Shown here: one piece after another, positions 1 to 11,659 of the stretch
Layout of the letters: each line of letters starts with the position of its first letter
How positions within the stretch are numbered: the stretch's first letter is position 1
Source: Methanocaldococcus villosus KIN24-T80
Lineage (GTDB): Archaea; AGJL01; Methanococci; Methanococcales; Methanocaldococcaceae
Length of the DNA: 64,000 bases
Direction: 5' to 3'
NCBI RefSeq assembly: GCF_000371805.1
Contig: NZ_AQUK01000001.1
Coordinates: 942,268 to 1,006,267, forward strand
Notes under the pieces: model-generated
The model's database searches: none
What the model was told of the DNA's origin: nothing
Seen by the model: the letters and a program-made list of their open reading frames with translations, nothing else
Made by a program: the position numbers and the translations under genes

Positions 1-969
1 AATGAAGCTATATCAAATTTTTTAATAGCTAAATGTATAGAAGTTGAAGATTTTGGTGGATTGAAATTAGAAGATCTCTGGGAGATTCATAATAGTATTA
101 AAGTCAAAGAAAAATACTTTGATGGAGAATTTAAAAAACCAAATTTATTAGATTTAAAGATAGAAATAGCTAGAAATATTTTTAAAAACTGCCACTTCTG
201 TGAGCATAGGTGTTATGTCAATAGAGAAAAAGATAGAGGGTTTTGTAAAATTAGAAAGAGTTATTACTCTTCTGAATTTTTACATATGGGGGAGGAGAGA
301 ATATTAATTCCATCACATACAATATTTTTCTGTGGATGTAATTTTAAATGTGTCTTCTGCCAAAATTGGGATATATCTCAAGTCTATTTTGAAAAGATAC
401 CTTGTTATTGTCATCCTTATAATCCAAAAGATATGGCTAAGATAATTGAGAGAAAGAGAATTTATTCCAAAAATGTTAATTTTGTTGGTGGAGAACCTAC
501 ACCACATTTGTTATCCATCTTAGAAACATTGAAATATGTAAATTTAAATATTCCTGTTGTTTGGAATTCTAATATGTATCTAACTATTGAAGCATTGAAA
601 TTGTTAGATGGGGTAGTTGATTTGTATTTGACAGATTTTAAATTTGGAAATAACACTTGTGCTGAAAGACTCTCAAAGGTTAAAAACTATTTTGATATTG
701 TAAAGAGAAATCACATTTTTGTTAAAGAATATGATATGATAATTAGGCATCTTGTAATGCCAAACCATTTACAATGTTGTACAGAAAGAATATTTAAATT
801 TATTAAAGAAAATTTAGATAGGAAAAATATTTTAGTTAATGTAATGTTTCAATATAGGCCAGAATATAAAGCAAAGTTTTATAATGATATTAATAGGCCA
901 TTAACTTATGAAGAGATGGATATGGCTATGGAATTAGCTAAGAAATATAAATTGAACTTAATTTTATAA
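1..969 (+). CDS. Radical SAM protein, PflX/COG1313-like (5' end outside window)
   Basis: The frame is open from base 1 with no stop, and the first start-like codon is a TTG at 61 without a good ribosome binding site, so the true start is probably upstream. The radical SAM CxxxCxxC motif is plain (CNFKCVFC, bases about 346-369) and is followed by a GGEPT motif that binds S-adenosylmethionine. An N-terminal cysteine set (CHFCEHRC, then GFC) could bind metal or a second cluster. The overall pattern fits proteins related to pyruvate formate-lyase activating enzymes. The substrate is unknown. cbiJ follows 11 bp later, so the two may be cotranscribed. Confidence 0.8.
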   Translation, partial: NEAISNFLIAKCIEVEDFGGLKLEDLWEIHNSIKVKEKYFDGEFKKPNLLDLKIEIARNIFKNCHFCEHRCYVNREKDRGFCKIRKSYYSSEFLHMGEERILIPSHTIFFCGCNFKCVFCQNWDISQVYFEKIPCYCHPYNPKDMAKIIERKRIYSKNVNFVGGEPTPHLLSILETLKYVNLNIPVVWNSNMYLTIEALKLLDGVVDLYLTDFKFGNNTCAERLSKVKNYFDIVKRNHIFVKEYDMIIRHLVMPNHLQCCTERIFKFIKENLDRKNILVNVMFQYRPEYKAKFYNDINRPLTYEEMDMAMELAKKYKLNLIL

Positions 970-980
970 GGGTAGTGGTT

Positions 981-1733
981 ATGATACTATTGATGGGAGG
1001 AACTAGAGATAGCAAAATTATTGGAGAAAAATTAAAAAAGTATAAAATTATATACACAGCCACTACAGAGTATGGAGCAATGTTAGGTAAGGATTTTGCC
1101 TATAAAATAATAAGTAAACCATTAGATAAGGAAGATTTAAAGAAAGTTATAGAAGATTATAAGGTTAAACTACTAATTGATGCTACCCATCCATTTGCTG
1201 TAAATGCTAGTAGGAATGCTATTGATGTTTGTAAGGAGTTAGGGATTGAATATATAAGATTTGAAAGAGAGTGTGAAAAAATAAATCATGAAAATGTTAT
1301 ATATGTGAAAAACTTTGAGGAGGCTTTTAATATAGCTAAAAATTTCAATAGAATATTTTTTATGGCAGGTATTAAGAACTTAAAAAGGGCTGTTGAAGTT
1401 CTTGGGGATAAAATAATTGCAAGAGTTTTGCCTATTTCTGTTATGGAAGCCTTAAAGTTACTGCCACAGCAAAACATTGTGGCAATGTATGGAACTTTCT
1501 CAAAGGGTTTAAATAGAGAGCTTATTTTAAACTATAAATGTGATGCTATAATAACAAAAGAAAGTGGGGAATTTGGGGGATTTAAAGAGAAAGTTTATGG
1601 AGCTATAGAAGCTAATGCTAAAGTTATTATTGTGGAAAAGCCAAAATTGGATTATCCTAAAGTGTTTTATGATATTGATGAGTTAGTTAAGGAAGTTAAT
1701 AAAATTTATATTAACTCTTATCAATCTTTTTAA
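981..1733 (+). CDS. cbiJ: Cobalt-precorrin-6A reductase CbiJ/CobK
   Basis: This NAD(P)H-dependent reductase reduces cobalt-precorrin-6A in the anaerobic cobalamin pathway, which methanogens need for corrinoid methyltransferases. The protein has the family's N-terminal nucleotide-binding GGTRDS stretch, the central DATHPFA motif and a late TKESG motif, and at 250 residues it has the usual length. ATG 981 is preferred; a GTG at 975 would add two residues. The last codons (YQSF and the stop) fall inside a block shared with the leader of the second CRISPR array, so the C-terminus may have been altered when the CRISPR element arrived. That last point is inference. Confidence 0.88.
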   Translation: MILLMGGTRDSKIIGEKLKKYKIIYTATTEYGAMLGKDFAYKIISKPLDKEDLKKVIEDYKVKLLIDATHPFAVNASRNAIDVCKELGIEYIRFERECEKINHENVIYVKNFEEAFNIAKNFNRIFFMAGIKNLKRAVEVLGDKIIARVLPISVMEALKLLPQQNIVAMYGTFSKGLNRELILNYKCDAIITKESGEFGGFKEKVYGAIEANAKVIIVEKPKLDYPKVFYDIDELVKEVNKIYINSYQSF

Positions 1734-2071
1734 TTAACTTTTCTTGCCTTTATATACCCTCTTGTTAAAATTTGTATGAGAAAATCGGGAAAAAGTAATA
1801 ATGATTTTTTCTAATTAAAATTGAGATTTTTTAATTATTTTAGATATTTATTTTTATTTTTATAGTTTTATGTTTAATTTGTTTTTATTTTAGTTAGATA
1901 AGCTATAATTGTTTATATTTTATAATACAGTTGTGCGTTATATTTATAAATAATTTGCATAATCTTTCTTAACTTTATAAAGGTTTTAATAATTGGGTAG
2001 TAAGAAAAATCTTGTTGAAAAAGAAAGATTTATATAGGAGTTTTGGCGAATATAGTTAGTAGTTGCATAGG
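1719..2071 (+). promoter_or_regulatory. CRISPR leader 1 with crRNA promoter
   Basis: This A+T-rich block lies directly before the first repeat of array 1. From base 1731 it aligns without gaps to 8831-9171, with about 14 differences in 341 bases, and weaker similarity reaches back to 1719. A TATA box (TTTATATA, 2029-2036) sits about 40 bp before the first repeat, so pre-crRNA transcription should start near 2060 on the plus strand. No gene is seen in this stretch. A second TATA-like string at about 1750 is also conserved between the two leaders. Confidence 0.85.
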
Positions 2072-2618
2072 GTTTGAATCGCTTATCCATTAAAACAAGG
2101 ATGGAAACTCTTCTTTTCTGATCTCGATTAATGCGTATTCTAAGTGTTTGAATCGCTTATCCATTAAAACAAGGATGGAAACTTAGTTCACTATCGTCTG
2201 GGATCTTCCCTTGTTTGGTTTGAATCGCTTATCCATTAAAACAAGGATGGAAACCTTCCCAGCCCCCGAAAGTGGGGCTGTATTGCAACGTTTGAATCGC
2301 TTATCCATTAAAACAAGGATGGAAACTATTTCCTCATTTAACCACTCCATTTTTTCACCCCGCCGTTTGAATCGCTTATCCATTAAAACAAGGATGGAAA
2401 CTCTTGTTTTTTTATTTTTTTCATCCCTGCGGTGCTGAGTTTGAATCGCTTATCCATTAAAACAAGGATGGAAACTATTCATTACTATCTCTTTTTCCTC
2501 TAATATTTCGTTTGAATCGCTTATCCATTAAAACAAGGATGGAAACGCCTAGCTCCACCTCCCAAGGTGCCGGGGCAAAAGGTTTGAATCGCTTATCCAT
2601 TAAAACAAGGATGGAAAC
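2072..2618 (+). CRISPR. CRISPR array 1: 8 repeats of 37 bp, 7 spacers
   Basis: All eight repeats appear identical, beginning GTTTGAATCG and ending GGATGGAAAC. They start at 2072, 2146, 2218, 2290, 2365, 2439, 2510 and 2582. The spacers are 37, 35, 35, 38, 37, 34 and 35 bases. The 3' end ATGGAAAC resembles the 8-base crRNA handle made by Cas6 in type I and III systems. The leader is on the left, so transcription is on the plus strand and the newest spacers are at 2109. The last repeat is intact and ends 20 bp before the DUF483 start. No cas gene lies in the window. Confidence 0.98.
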
Positions 2619-2638
2619 ACAAACAGAAAGGATTTAAT

Positions 2639-3172
2639 ATGATGGAGGATATTTTAAAAAAGATTTTACAAATGAGAGAAGGAAAATCAGAATTTAAAAA
2701 ATTAGAGGAAAATATAAAAAATATGGATGATATAAAATTTGAGTATTTAATAAACAGGTTAAAAACACAAATAGAAATTGTTAATAAATATAAACCAAAG
2801 GTTAGACCTGCTCTTGATCCAGTAATTTCTTTTGAATTAGGAGTGTATAGAAGGTTAGATGACTATGAAATAGGTAAATTATTAAACTATCCATTATGTT
2901 GCATAAAATCATTTTCAGAGGATTTTAGAATAGCTATTGATAGAGAACATTTAAAAGAGGCAAAAGAGATAAATACTTATGCTATAGTTATAACTTCTGG
3001 TTTTATTCCATGTAGTTTGAAATGTAAAATGGCTATGAAGAATGGGCTTTTAGGTTATATGGATGAGGAAGAGTTTAAAAAAATATTAAAATTAGAAGAA
3101 GAATTAAAAAAGAAATTAAAACATTTCCATTCAGCTTATGATGAGTTTTATGAAAAGATAATAGTGGGATAA
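2639..3172 (+). CDS. DUF483 family protein
   Basis: This 177-residue soluble protein of unknown function is known mainly from methanococci. It is lysine-rich and helical, with four cysteines in the middle and C-terminal half: the pair in PLCCIK and the pair in PCSLKC, a possible metal site. It begins 20 bp after the last CRISPR repeat with only a weak ribosome binding site (GAAAGGA) and no visible promoter of its own, so it may be read from the CRISPR transcript or a promoter inside the array. TrkA follows with 1 bp spacing. I do not know its function. Confidence 0.75.
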   Translation: MMEDILKKILQMREGKSEFKKLEENIKNMDDIKFEYLINRLKTQIEIVNKYKPKVRPALDPVISFELGVYRRLDDYEIGKLLNYPLCCIKSFSEDFRIAIDREHLKEAKEINTYAIVITSGFIPCSLKCKMAMKNGLLGYMDEEEFKKILKLEEELKKKLKHFHSAYDEFYEKIIVG

Positions 3173-3173
3173 A

Positions 3174-6051
<2,878 letters not shown>

Positions 6052-6055
6052 AAAT

Positions 6056-6769
6056 ATGAAAGTTTTTGGAATAACCCACAGAGGTGGGAGAGATAAAAAT
6101 GAAGACCATATACTAATTAAAAAAATAGGGGATATTTATTTATTAGCAGTTGCTGATGGTTTGGGAGGGCATAATGCAGGAGATATTGCATCAAAAATAG
6201 CTATTGAGGAATTAGAAAAATTCTTTGAAAAAAACTGTTATAAATCACTTTTATATGAAGAAATAGAGACTATTTTAAAAGAAGCTTTTAAAAAAGTGCA
6301 CAATGCTATTCTAAATCAATCTTATGGAGATAGAGAGGAGATGGGAACAACACTTACATCTGTAGTTATTAAAGATAATAAAGCTATTATAGCTAATTGT
6401 GGAGATTCAAGAGCTTATATAATAAGGGATGGAAAAATAATTTTTAAAACTAAAGATCATACCTATGTACAAGAGCTTATTGATAAAGGATATTTGTCAG
6501 AAGAAGAGGCAATGTATCACCCATATAAACATGTGCTTAAACATGCTCTTGGAATAGATTTTGCAGTAGATATTTATAAAAAAGAGTTAAAAAGTGGAGA
6601 TATTTTGCTATTGAGCTCTGATGGATTACATGATTATGTGAGGGAGAAAGAGATATTGGAAGTAATTAATAAATATGAAGAACCAAAAGATATTGTTGAA
6701 AATCTGTTAAAAATTGCATTGAAAAAGACTATGGATAATGTAAGTATAATTGTTTTTAAGGTGAAATAA
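6056..6769 (+). CDS. PP2C/PPM-family serine/threonine protein phosphatase
   Basis: A complete metal-dependent PPM phosphatase of the bacterial PrpC/Stp type. Seen motifs are NED (15-17), the metal-binding DGLGGH (34-39), MGTT (96-99), GDSRAY (116-121), SSDGL with Asp189, and DNVS with Asp227. No membrane or extra domain is present in the 237 residues. ATG 6056 overlaps nothing, while an upstream GTG at 6032 would overlap the DHH gene by 20 bp. Such phosphatases are uncommon in archaea, and no partner kinase is adjacent. It is probably cotranscribed with the DHH gene (4 bp apart) and the M42 peptidase (1 bp apart). Confidence 0.88.
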   Translation: MKVFGITHRGGRDKNEDHILIKKIGDIYLLAVADGLGGHNAGDIASKIAIEELEKFFEKNCYKSLLYEEIETILKEAFKKVHNAILNQSYGDREEMGTTLTSVVIKDNKAIIANCGDSRAYIIRDGKIIFKTKDHTYVQELIDKGYLSEEEAMYHPYKHVLKHALGIDFAVDIYKKELKSGDILLLSSDGLHDYVREKEILEVINKYEEPKDIVENLLKIALKKTMDNVSIIVFKVK

Positions 6770-6770
6770 T

Positions 6771-7790
6771 ATGGTAGTAGATTATTTAAAAAAGTTATCC
6801 CAACTACATGGAATATCTGGAAGAGAAGATAATGTTAGAGAATATATAATGAGAGAGTTGAAGGATTGTGAGATAGAAATTGATAAATTTGGTAACTTAA
6901 TAGCCAAAAAAGGAGAGGGAAATAAAAAGGTTATGTTAGCAGCACACATGGATGAGATTGGTTTAATGGTTAAATATATTGATGAAAATGGGTTTCTAAA
7001 ATTTACAAAGATAGGGGGAATATATGATCAGATGTTGTTAAACCAGAGGGTTATTGTTCATGGGGAGAGAGATATATTTGGGGTAATTGGTTCAAAACCA
7101 CCCCATAGGATGAAGGAAGAAGAGAAAAATAAGTTAATAAAATATGAGGATATGTTTATTGATATAGGAGCTGAAAGTAGAGAAGAAGCTATAGAAATGG
7201 GGGTAAATATTGGTTCATGGGTATCTTTTGTATCAGAAGTTTATGAGCTTGGAAAAAACAGATTAGCTGGGAAGGCCTTTGATGATAGGGTAGGATGTGC
7301 TATTTTATTAGATGTAATGAATAGGATAGAGCCAAATTGTGAAGTTTATGCAGTATTTACAGTTCAAGAGGAAGTTGGATTAAAAGGGGCTAAAGTTTCA
7401 GCTTATAAAATAAATCCTGATATGGCTATAGTTATTGATGTAACAATTGCTGGAGATCATCCTGGAATTAAGAAAGAGGATGCACCTGTAGAGCTTGGAA
7501 AGGGTCCTGTTATTGATATTGCTGATGCTTCTGGCAGGGGTTTAATTGCACATCCTGAAGTGTTAAAATTAATGATAGAAACTGCAAAAAAATACAATAT
7601 AGATGTGCAGCTTGAAGTCAGTGAGGGAGGAACTACTGATGCAACAGCTATACATCTTACAAGAGAAGGAGTACCTACTGGAGTATTATCAGTTCCAGCA
7701 AGATATATACACACTCCAGTTGAAGTTATAGATAAAAGAGATTTACAAAAGACTGCAGACTTGTTATATTATATTTTAAAAGAGATCTAA
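6771..7790 (+). CDS. M42-family glutamyl/TET-type aminopeptidase
   Basis: A cytosolic dinuclear metallo-aminopeptidase of the kind that forms dodecameric TET particles and trims peptides left by the proteasome. Recognisable metal and catalytic positions are AAHMDEIG (His and Asp), FDDRVG (Asp), QEEVG (Glu-Glu), [12 protein letters not shown] (Asp) and a late IHTPVE (His). The 339 residues match the family. Older databases call such proteins endoglucanases, which is wrong for this family. The gene begins 1 bp after the PP2C stop and ends exactly where the convergent FEN-1 gene ends. Confidence 0.9.
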   Translation: MVVDYLKKLSQLHGISGREDNVREYIMRELKDCEIEIDKFGNLIAKKGEGNKKVMLAAHMDEIGLMVKYIDENGFLKFTKIGGIYDQMLLNQRVIVHGERDIFGVIGSKPPHRMKEEEKNKLIKYEDMFIDIGAESREEAIEMGVNIGSWVSFVSEVYELGKNRLAGKAFDDRVGCAILLDVMNRIEPNCEVYAVFTVQEEVGLKGAKVSAYKINPDMAIVIDVTIAGDHPGIKKEDAPVELGKGPVIDIADASGRGLIAHPEVLKLMIETAKKYNIDVQLEVSEGGTTDATAIHLTREGVPTGVLSVPARYIHTPVEVIDKRDLQKTADLLYYILKEI

Positions 7791-8753
7791 TTAAAACCAT
7801 GCATCTAAAGTTTTCTGTTTAGTCATGCCTTCAATTATTCTGTATAATCTATCAGCATGCTTTTTTACTCTTTCATAGTTAAAGTCATGCTCATCTACCA
7901 AAAATTTTATTATTCCTTCTTTGTTTGGTAGTCTTAAATTTAGAGAGTAATTATCAGTAACTTTGGGATTTTTAAATATATTAACAATTTCATCATATTC
8001 TTTAACTTCTTTCTTTAATAACTCTTTAGCCATTCCACTTCTGATAATCTCTAATGCTCTTTTAAATCCTATTCCTTTTACTCCTCCAGGATTATAATCA
8101 GTACCTAAAAATATAGCAAGATCTATAAGATCATCTAAACTTATTCTAAGAGTATTGAGAACCTCATTCAATTCTACAATTTCAGGCTGATCATTTGTTG
8201 TCAAATTTCTAACAACTCTTGGAGCTCCATATAATAGAGAATCATAATCTTGACTTAAAACAGCATAAACATCTCCTTTTTTAGCCATATAACTAGCCTG
8301 TGCTTCTCCTTCAGATGGAGCTTCAACATAAGGAATACCCATCAACTTTAATAAGTATTTACAATTTTCAACCATATTATTGTTTAGATAGGCTATTCTT
8401 TTAGCATACTTTACTTTCTCTTCATCAGAAGCTTCTTTTAATTTTTCTTTTGCTTTCTCTTTCATTTCTCTTCTTATTTCTCTAATCCTCTCTTTCAATT
8501 TTGGAGCCTCCCCATCAAAAACATATATGGGTATTATTCCTTTTTCTAACAAGTTAATAGTTTTATAAAATAAACCATTGTATGCTGAGGTAATTTCTCC
8601 TTTTTTATTTTTTAATGGAGACCCATCTTTTAACCTTATTGAAGTTAAAAACTGATAAAGGATATTCATGGCATCAACAGCTATCTTTTTTCCTTTTAAG
8701 TCTTCAAATGAGATTGGTTTTTTAGGTATATAATCTCCTATAGGAACACCCAT
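7791..8753 (-). CDS. fen: Flap endonuclease FEN-1
   Basis: A structure-specific nuclease that removes 5' flaps during Okazaki fragment maturation and base excision repair. The XPG N and I domains carry the metal-binding acids: Asp27 in VDAMN, Asp80 in VFDGEAP, Glu residues in APSEGEAQA, and Asp residues in QDYDSL and GTDYNPGG. The last residues QKTLDAWF are a PCNA-binding PIP box. Length is 320. Stop codons of this gene and the M42 gene abut, with no spacer. Upstream, 8754-8818 holds only its promoter region before CRISPR leader 2. Confidence 0.96.
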   Translation of the reverse strand: MGVPIGDYIPKKPISFEDLKGKKIAVDAMNILYQFLTSIRLKDGSPLKNKKGEITSAYNGLFYKTINLLEKGIIPIYVFDGEAPKLKERIREIRREMKEKAKEKLKEASDEEKVKYAKRIAYLNNNMVENCKYLLKLMGIPYVEAPSEGEAQASYMAKKGDVYAVLSQDYDSLLYGAPRVVRNLTTNDQPEIVELNEVLNTLRISLDDLIDLAIFLGTDYNPGGVKGIGFKRALEIIRSGMAKELLKKEVKEYDEIVNIFKNPKVTDNYSLNLRLPNKEGIIKFLVDEHDFNYERVKKHADRLYRIIEGMTKQKTLDAWF

Positions 8754-8818
8754 TATATCACCTAAAAATTAATTTTTTGTTATTTATTATAAAGTTAAAT
8801 TAACTTTTCTAATAACTA

Positions 8819-9171
8819 TATCAATTTTTCTAATTAACTTTTCTTGCCTTTATATACCCTTTTGTTAAAATTTGTATGAGAAAATCGGGAAAAAGTATTA
8901 CTGATTTTTTCTAATTAAAATTGAGATTTTTTAATTATTTTAGATATTTATTTTTATTTTTATAGTTTTATGTTTAGTTTGTTTTTATTTAAGTTAGATA
9001 AGCTATAATTGTTTATATTTTATAATACAGTTGTGCGTTATATTTATAAATAATTTGCATAATCTTTCTTAACTTTATAAAGGTTTTAATAATTAGGTGG
9101 TAAGAAAAATCGCATGGGAAAAGAAAGGTTTATATAGGAGTTTTGGCGAATATAATTAGTAGTTGCATAGG
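8819..9171 (+). promoter_or_regulatory. CRISPR leader 2 with crRNA promoter
   Basis: This is the near-copy of leader 1, gap-free from 8831 with about 96% identity. The cluster of differences lies just before the TATA box (bases 9112-9118). The TATA box TTTATATA is at 9129-9136, again about 40 bp before the first repeat, and the 30 bases next to the array differ at only one position. Conservation is highest in the stretch adjoining the repeats and in the middle portion. No coding sequence is seen here. Confidence 0.85.
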
Positions 9172-9643
9172 GTTTGAATCGCTTATCCATTAAAACAAGG
9201 ATGGAAACCCGCATTTCCTTGGTCGTCTACATGTCTTTCTGTCAGTTTGAATCGCTTATCCATTAAAACAAGGATGGAAACAAGAACATTAACAATCTCA
9301 TTATTATCATTCAAGTTTGAATCGCTTATCCATTAAAACAAGGATGGAAACTTGACATTCTGACACAAACTCTCGCCTCCACAATATGTTTGAATCGCTT
9401 ATCCATTAAAACAAGGATGGAAACTAAATCCATCTTCGATATTAATATTGGATAATTCAGTTTGAATCGCTTATCCATTAAAACAAGGATGGAAACTATA
9501 GAAAATATAGGAATAAAGGAGTTTGTTAAAAATGTTTGAATCGCTTATCCATTAAAACAAGGATGGAAACTTTCATGTAACGCCGCAACTACCGGGTCTA
9601 TTTCCTGTTTGAATCACTTATCCATTAAAACAAGGATAAAAAA
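9172..9643 (+). CRISPR. CRISPR array 2: 7 repeats of 37 bp, 6 spacers
   Basis: Repeats begin at 9172, 9245, 9315, 9388, 9460, 9534 and 9607 and are the same unit as in array 1. The spacers are 36, 33, 36, 35, 37 and 36 bases and share no obvious sequence with array 1. The last repeat (9607-9643) is degenerate: GAATCG has become GAATCA and the 3' TGGAAAC has become TAAAAAA. This is expected at the old, leader-distal end. Arrays 1 and 2 point the same way, 7.1 kb apart. Confidence 0.98.
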
Positions 9644-9670
9644 CATTAAAAAATAAAAGAGCTATCTTTA

Positions 9671-9750
9671 AATTTTAAATATAAAAAATAAATTTTAAAT
9701 ATAAAAAATAAATTTTAAATATAAAAAATAAATTTTAAATATAAAAAATA
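9671..9750. repeat. Four tandem copies of a 20-bp A+T-only unit
   Basis: The unit AATTTTAAATATAAAAAATA is repeated exactly four times with no mismatch. It lies 28 bp past the degenerate last repeat of array 2 and 8 bp beyond the end of gatB, in a convergent intergenic region. It is not a CRISPR repeat. A role in ending transcription from either side is possible but not shown; replication slippage could have made it. Confidence 0.95.
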
Positions 9751-9758
9751 AAAAAAGT

Positions 9759-11156
9759 TTATTTAACTAATTTTTGTCTTAATAACTCAACAACTTTTTT
9801 TGGTTCTGCTCTTCCTTTTGTTAATTTCATTACTTGCCCTACTAAAAAGTTTAAAGCTTCTTTTTTACCACTTAGATAATCTTCAACAGCTTTCTGATTT
9901 TCATTTATAGCTTGTTCTACAGCTTTCTCTAAGAAGTTGTCATCTTTTATAACTTTAAGCCCTTTTTCTTCAACAATTTCTGTTGGTAGTTTTTTACCTC
10001 TGTTTATAACAAGTTCATCAATTAACTCTTTAGCTATTTTTTGAGATATAACTTCATCTTTTATTAATTTAATAAGCTCTATCATATGCTTCTCATTAAT
10101 CCCACTTTCATATAAATTAACTTTATGATAGTTTAATGATCTTCTAAGCTCATTTCTAATCCATGTTACTACTAACTCAACATCATTTGGAAATTCTTTA
10201 ACTACTTTCTCAAATAATTCTGCCATATCTAAATCAGCAACTAAAATTTCAGCATCTCTTTCATCTATCCCATATTGTTCAACAAATCTTTTTTTCTTAG
10301 CTAAAGGAGTTTCTGGCATCTTTTCTTCAATTTCTTTAACCCAATCACTGGTTATTACTATTGGTTGTATATCTGGGTCGGGGATGTATCTATAATCTTC
10401 AGCAGTTTCTTTTTCTCTCATTGATTTAGTTATCATCTGGCTTTCTAAAAAAGCTCTAGTTTCTCTTTTTATCTTCCCTCCTCTTTTTATTATATTTTTC
10501 TGCCTTATTAATTCATATTTTAACACTTTATAAACTCCTTTAATAGAGTTAATATTTTTTACTTCTACCCTCTCACCTTGAACACCCATGTAATTTATGG
10601 AGATATTTACATCAGCCCTCATTGTTCCTTCTCCTCTAAGACAGCCAAGATATCTAAACAAAGTCATTAAATTTTTTAAAAATTCTCTTGCCTGTTCAGG
10701 ACTCTTTATGTCAGGCTCTGTAACTATTTCTATAAGAGGAGTCCCACTTCTGTTAAAATCTACTAATCCTAAACTTGGATTATACTGCCCAGGATCTTCT
10801 TCTAAATGAATTTCTCTTATTCTAATTCCTAAAAATTCTCCATCCACACCAATAGGTGTTGAAGTTCTTTGATATCCACTTGGTAAGTCAGGGTAGTCAT
10901 AATGTTTTCTTTGGAAATAAATATCTTGATCTACAACAATGTTACAGTTTAACATTTTTGCTACCATTATGGCTACTTCTAAAGCTTTTTTATTAACACC
11001 CATTGGTTTAGCTCCAGGCAAACCCATACAAATTGGGCAAATATTTGTGTTTGGTTCAGCATCTAAATAATTTGTTGGGCATTTACAAAATAGCTTAGAT
11101 TCAGTATCAATCTGAACATGTATTTCTAACCCACATTTCATTTCTACATCTTCCAT
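9759..11156 (-). CDS. gatB: Aspartyl/glutamyl-tRNA(Asn/Gln) amidotransferase subunit B
   Basis: GatB binds misacylated tRNA and activates the acyl group with ATP in the GatCAB amidotransferase, which makes Asn-tRNA or Gln-tRNA. The N-terminal signature GLEIHVQI, the zinc-site cysteines (CKC, CPIC) and LPGAKP, and the long cradle domain with EVKNINS, DYRYIPDPD and the C-terminal YqeY-like tail are all present. Its 465 residues are typical. It is the last gene of a minus-strand operon, starting 2 bp after the ilvN stop. GatA and GatC are not in the window. Confidence 0.96.
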   Translation of the reverse strand: MEDVEMKCGLEIHVQIDTESKLFCKCPTNYLDAEPNTNICPICMGLPGAKPMGVNKKALEVAIMVAKMLNCNIVVDQDIYFQRKHYDYPDLPSGYQRTSTPIGVDGEFLGIRIREIHLEEDPGQYNPSLGLVDFNRSGTPLIEIVTEPDIKSPEQAREFLKNLMTLFRYLGCLRGEGTMRADVNISINYMGVQGERVEVKNINSIKGVYKVLKYELIRQKNIIKRGGKIKRETRAFLESQMITKSMREKETAEDYRYIPDPDIQPIVITSDWVKEIEEKMPETPLAKKKRFVEQYGIDERDAEILVADLDMAELFEKVVKEFPNDVELVVTWIRNELRRSLNYHKVNLYESGINEKHMIELIKLIKDEVISQKIAKELIDELVINRGKKLPTEIVEEKGLKVIKDDNFLEKAVEQAINENQKAVEDYLSGKKEALNFLVGQVMKLTKGRAEPKKVVELLRQKLVK

Positions 11157-11158
11157 GG

Positions 11159-11659
11159 TTATCCCCTTGGTTTCAGAACTTTTGGTCCTCTTGTTAAAGC
11201 AGTTATTCCAGTTCTTGCTATTTCTTTTATTCCCAGTGGTTTAACAAGATCTATAAATGCATTTATTTTGTCTTCATTACCTGTTATTTCTACTATTAAT
11301 GATTCATGAGAGATATCAACAATATTCCCTCTAAAAATATTTGTATATTGTATAACTTGTGATTTAGCACTTTCAGTTGGGGCATATATTTTTATTAAAC
11401 ATAATTCTCTTTGAACAGACTTCTTTTCTTGTAACTCACTAACCTTTATAACATCAATAAGCTTATTTAACTGTTTAACTACCTGTTCCAAAACTTTATC
11501 ATCTCCATTAACAACTATTGTCATCCTTGATATATTTGGGTTCTCTGTAGTACCAACTGTTATTGATGAAATATTAAAACCCCTTCTTGAGAATAAACCT
11601 GATATTCTCTGTAGAACTCCTGGTTTATTCAAAACTAGTGCTGAAATAACATGCTTCAT
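11159..11659 (-). CDS. ilvN: Acetolactate synthase small (regulatory) subunit
   Basis: The ACT-domain regulatory subunit that activates acetolactate synthase and makes it sensitive to valine, in branched-chain amino acid synthesis. The N-terminal motif [20 protein letters not shown] is characteristic, and a second ALS-ss domain follows from about residue 85. At 166 residues it is the short IlvH/IlvN type. It overlaps the upstream bpsA gene by 4 bp. The catalytic subunit IlvB is not nearby. Confidence 0.95.
   Translation of the reverse strand: MKHVISALVLNKPGVLQRISGLFSRRGFNISSITVGTTENPNISRMTIVVNGDDKVLEQVVKQLNKLIDVIKVSELQEKKSVQRELCLIKIYAPTESAKSQVIQYTNIFRGNIVDISHESLIVEITGNEDKINAFIDLVKPLGIKEIARTGITALTRGPKVLKPRG

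Noticed and set aside
2183-2438. Open frames on both strands through the CRISPR array
   Set aside because: They consist of the repeat translated over and over; no real protein pattern.
8754-8818. Small gene between fen and CRISPR leader 2
   Set aside because: No frame with a ribosome binding site; it is the fen promoter region with a repeated AATTAACTTTTCT string.
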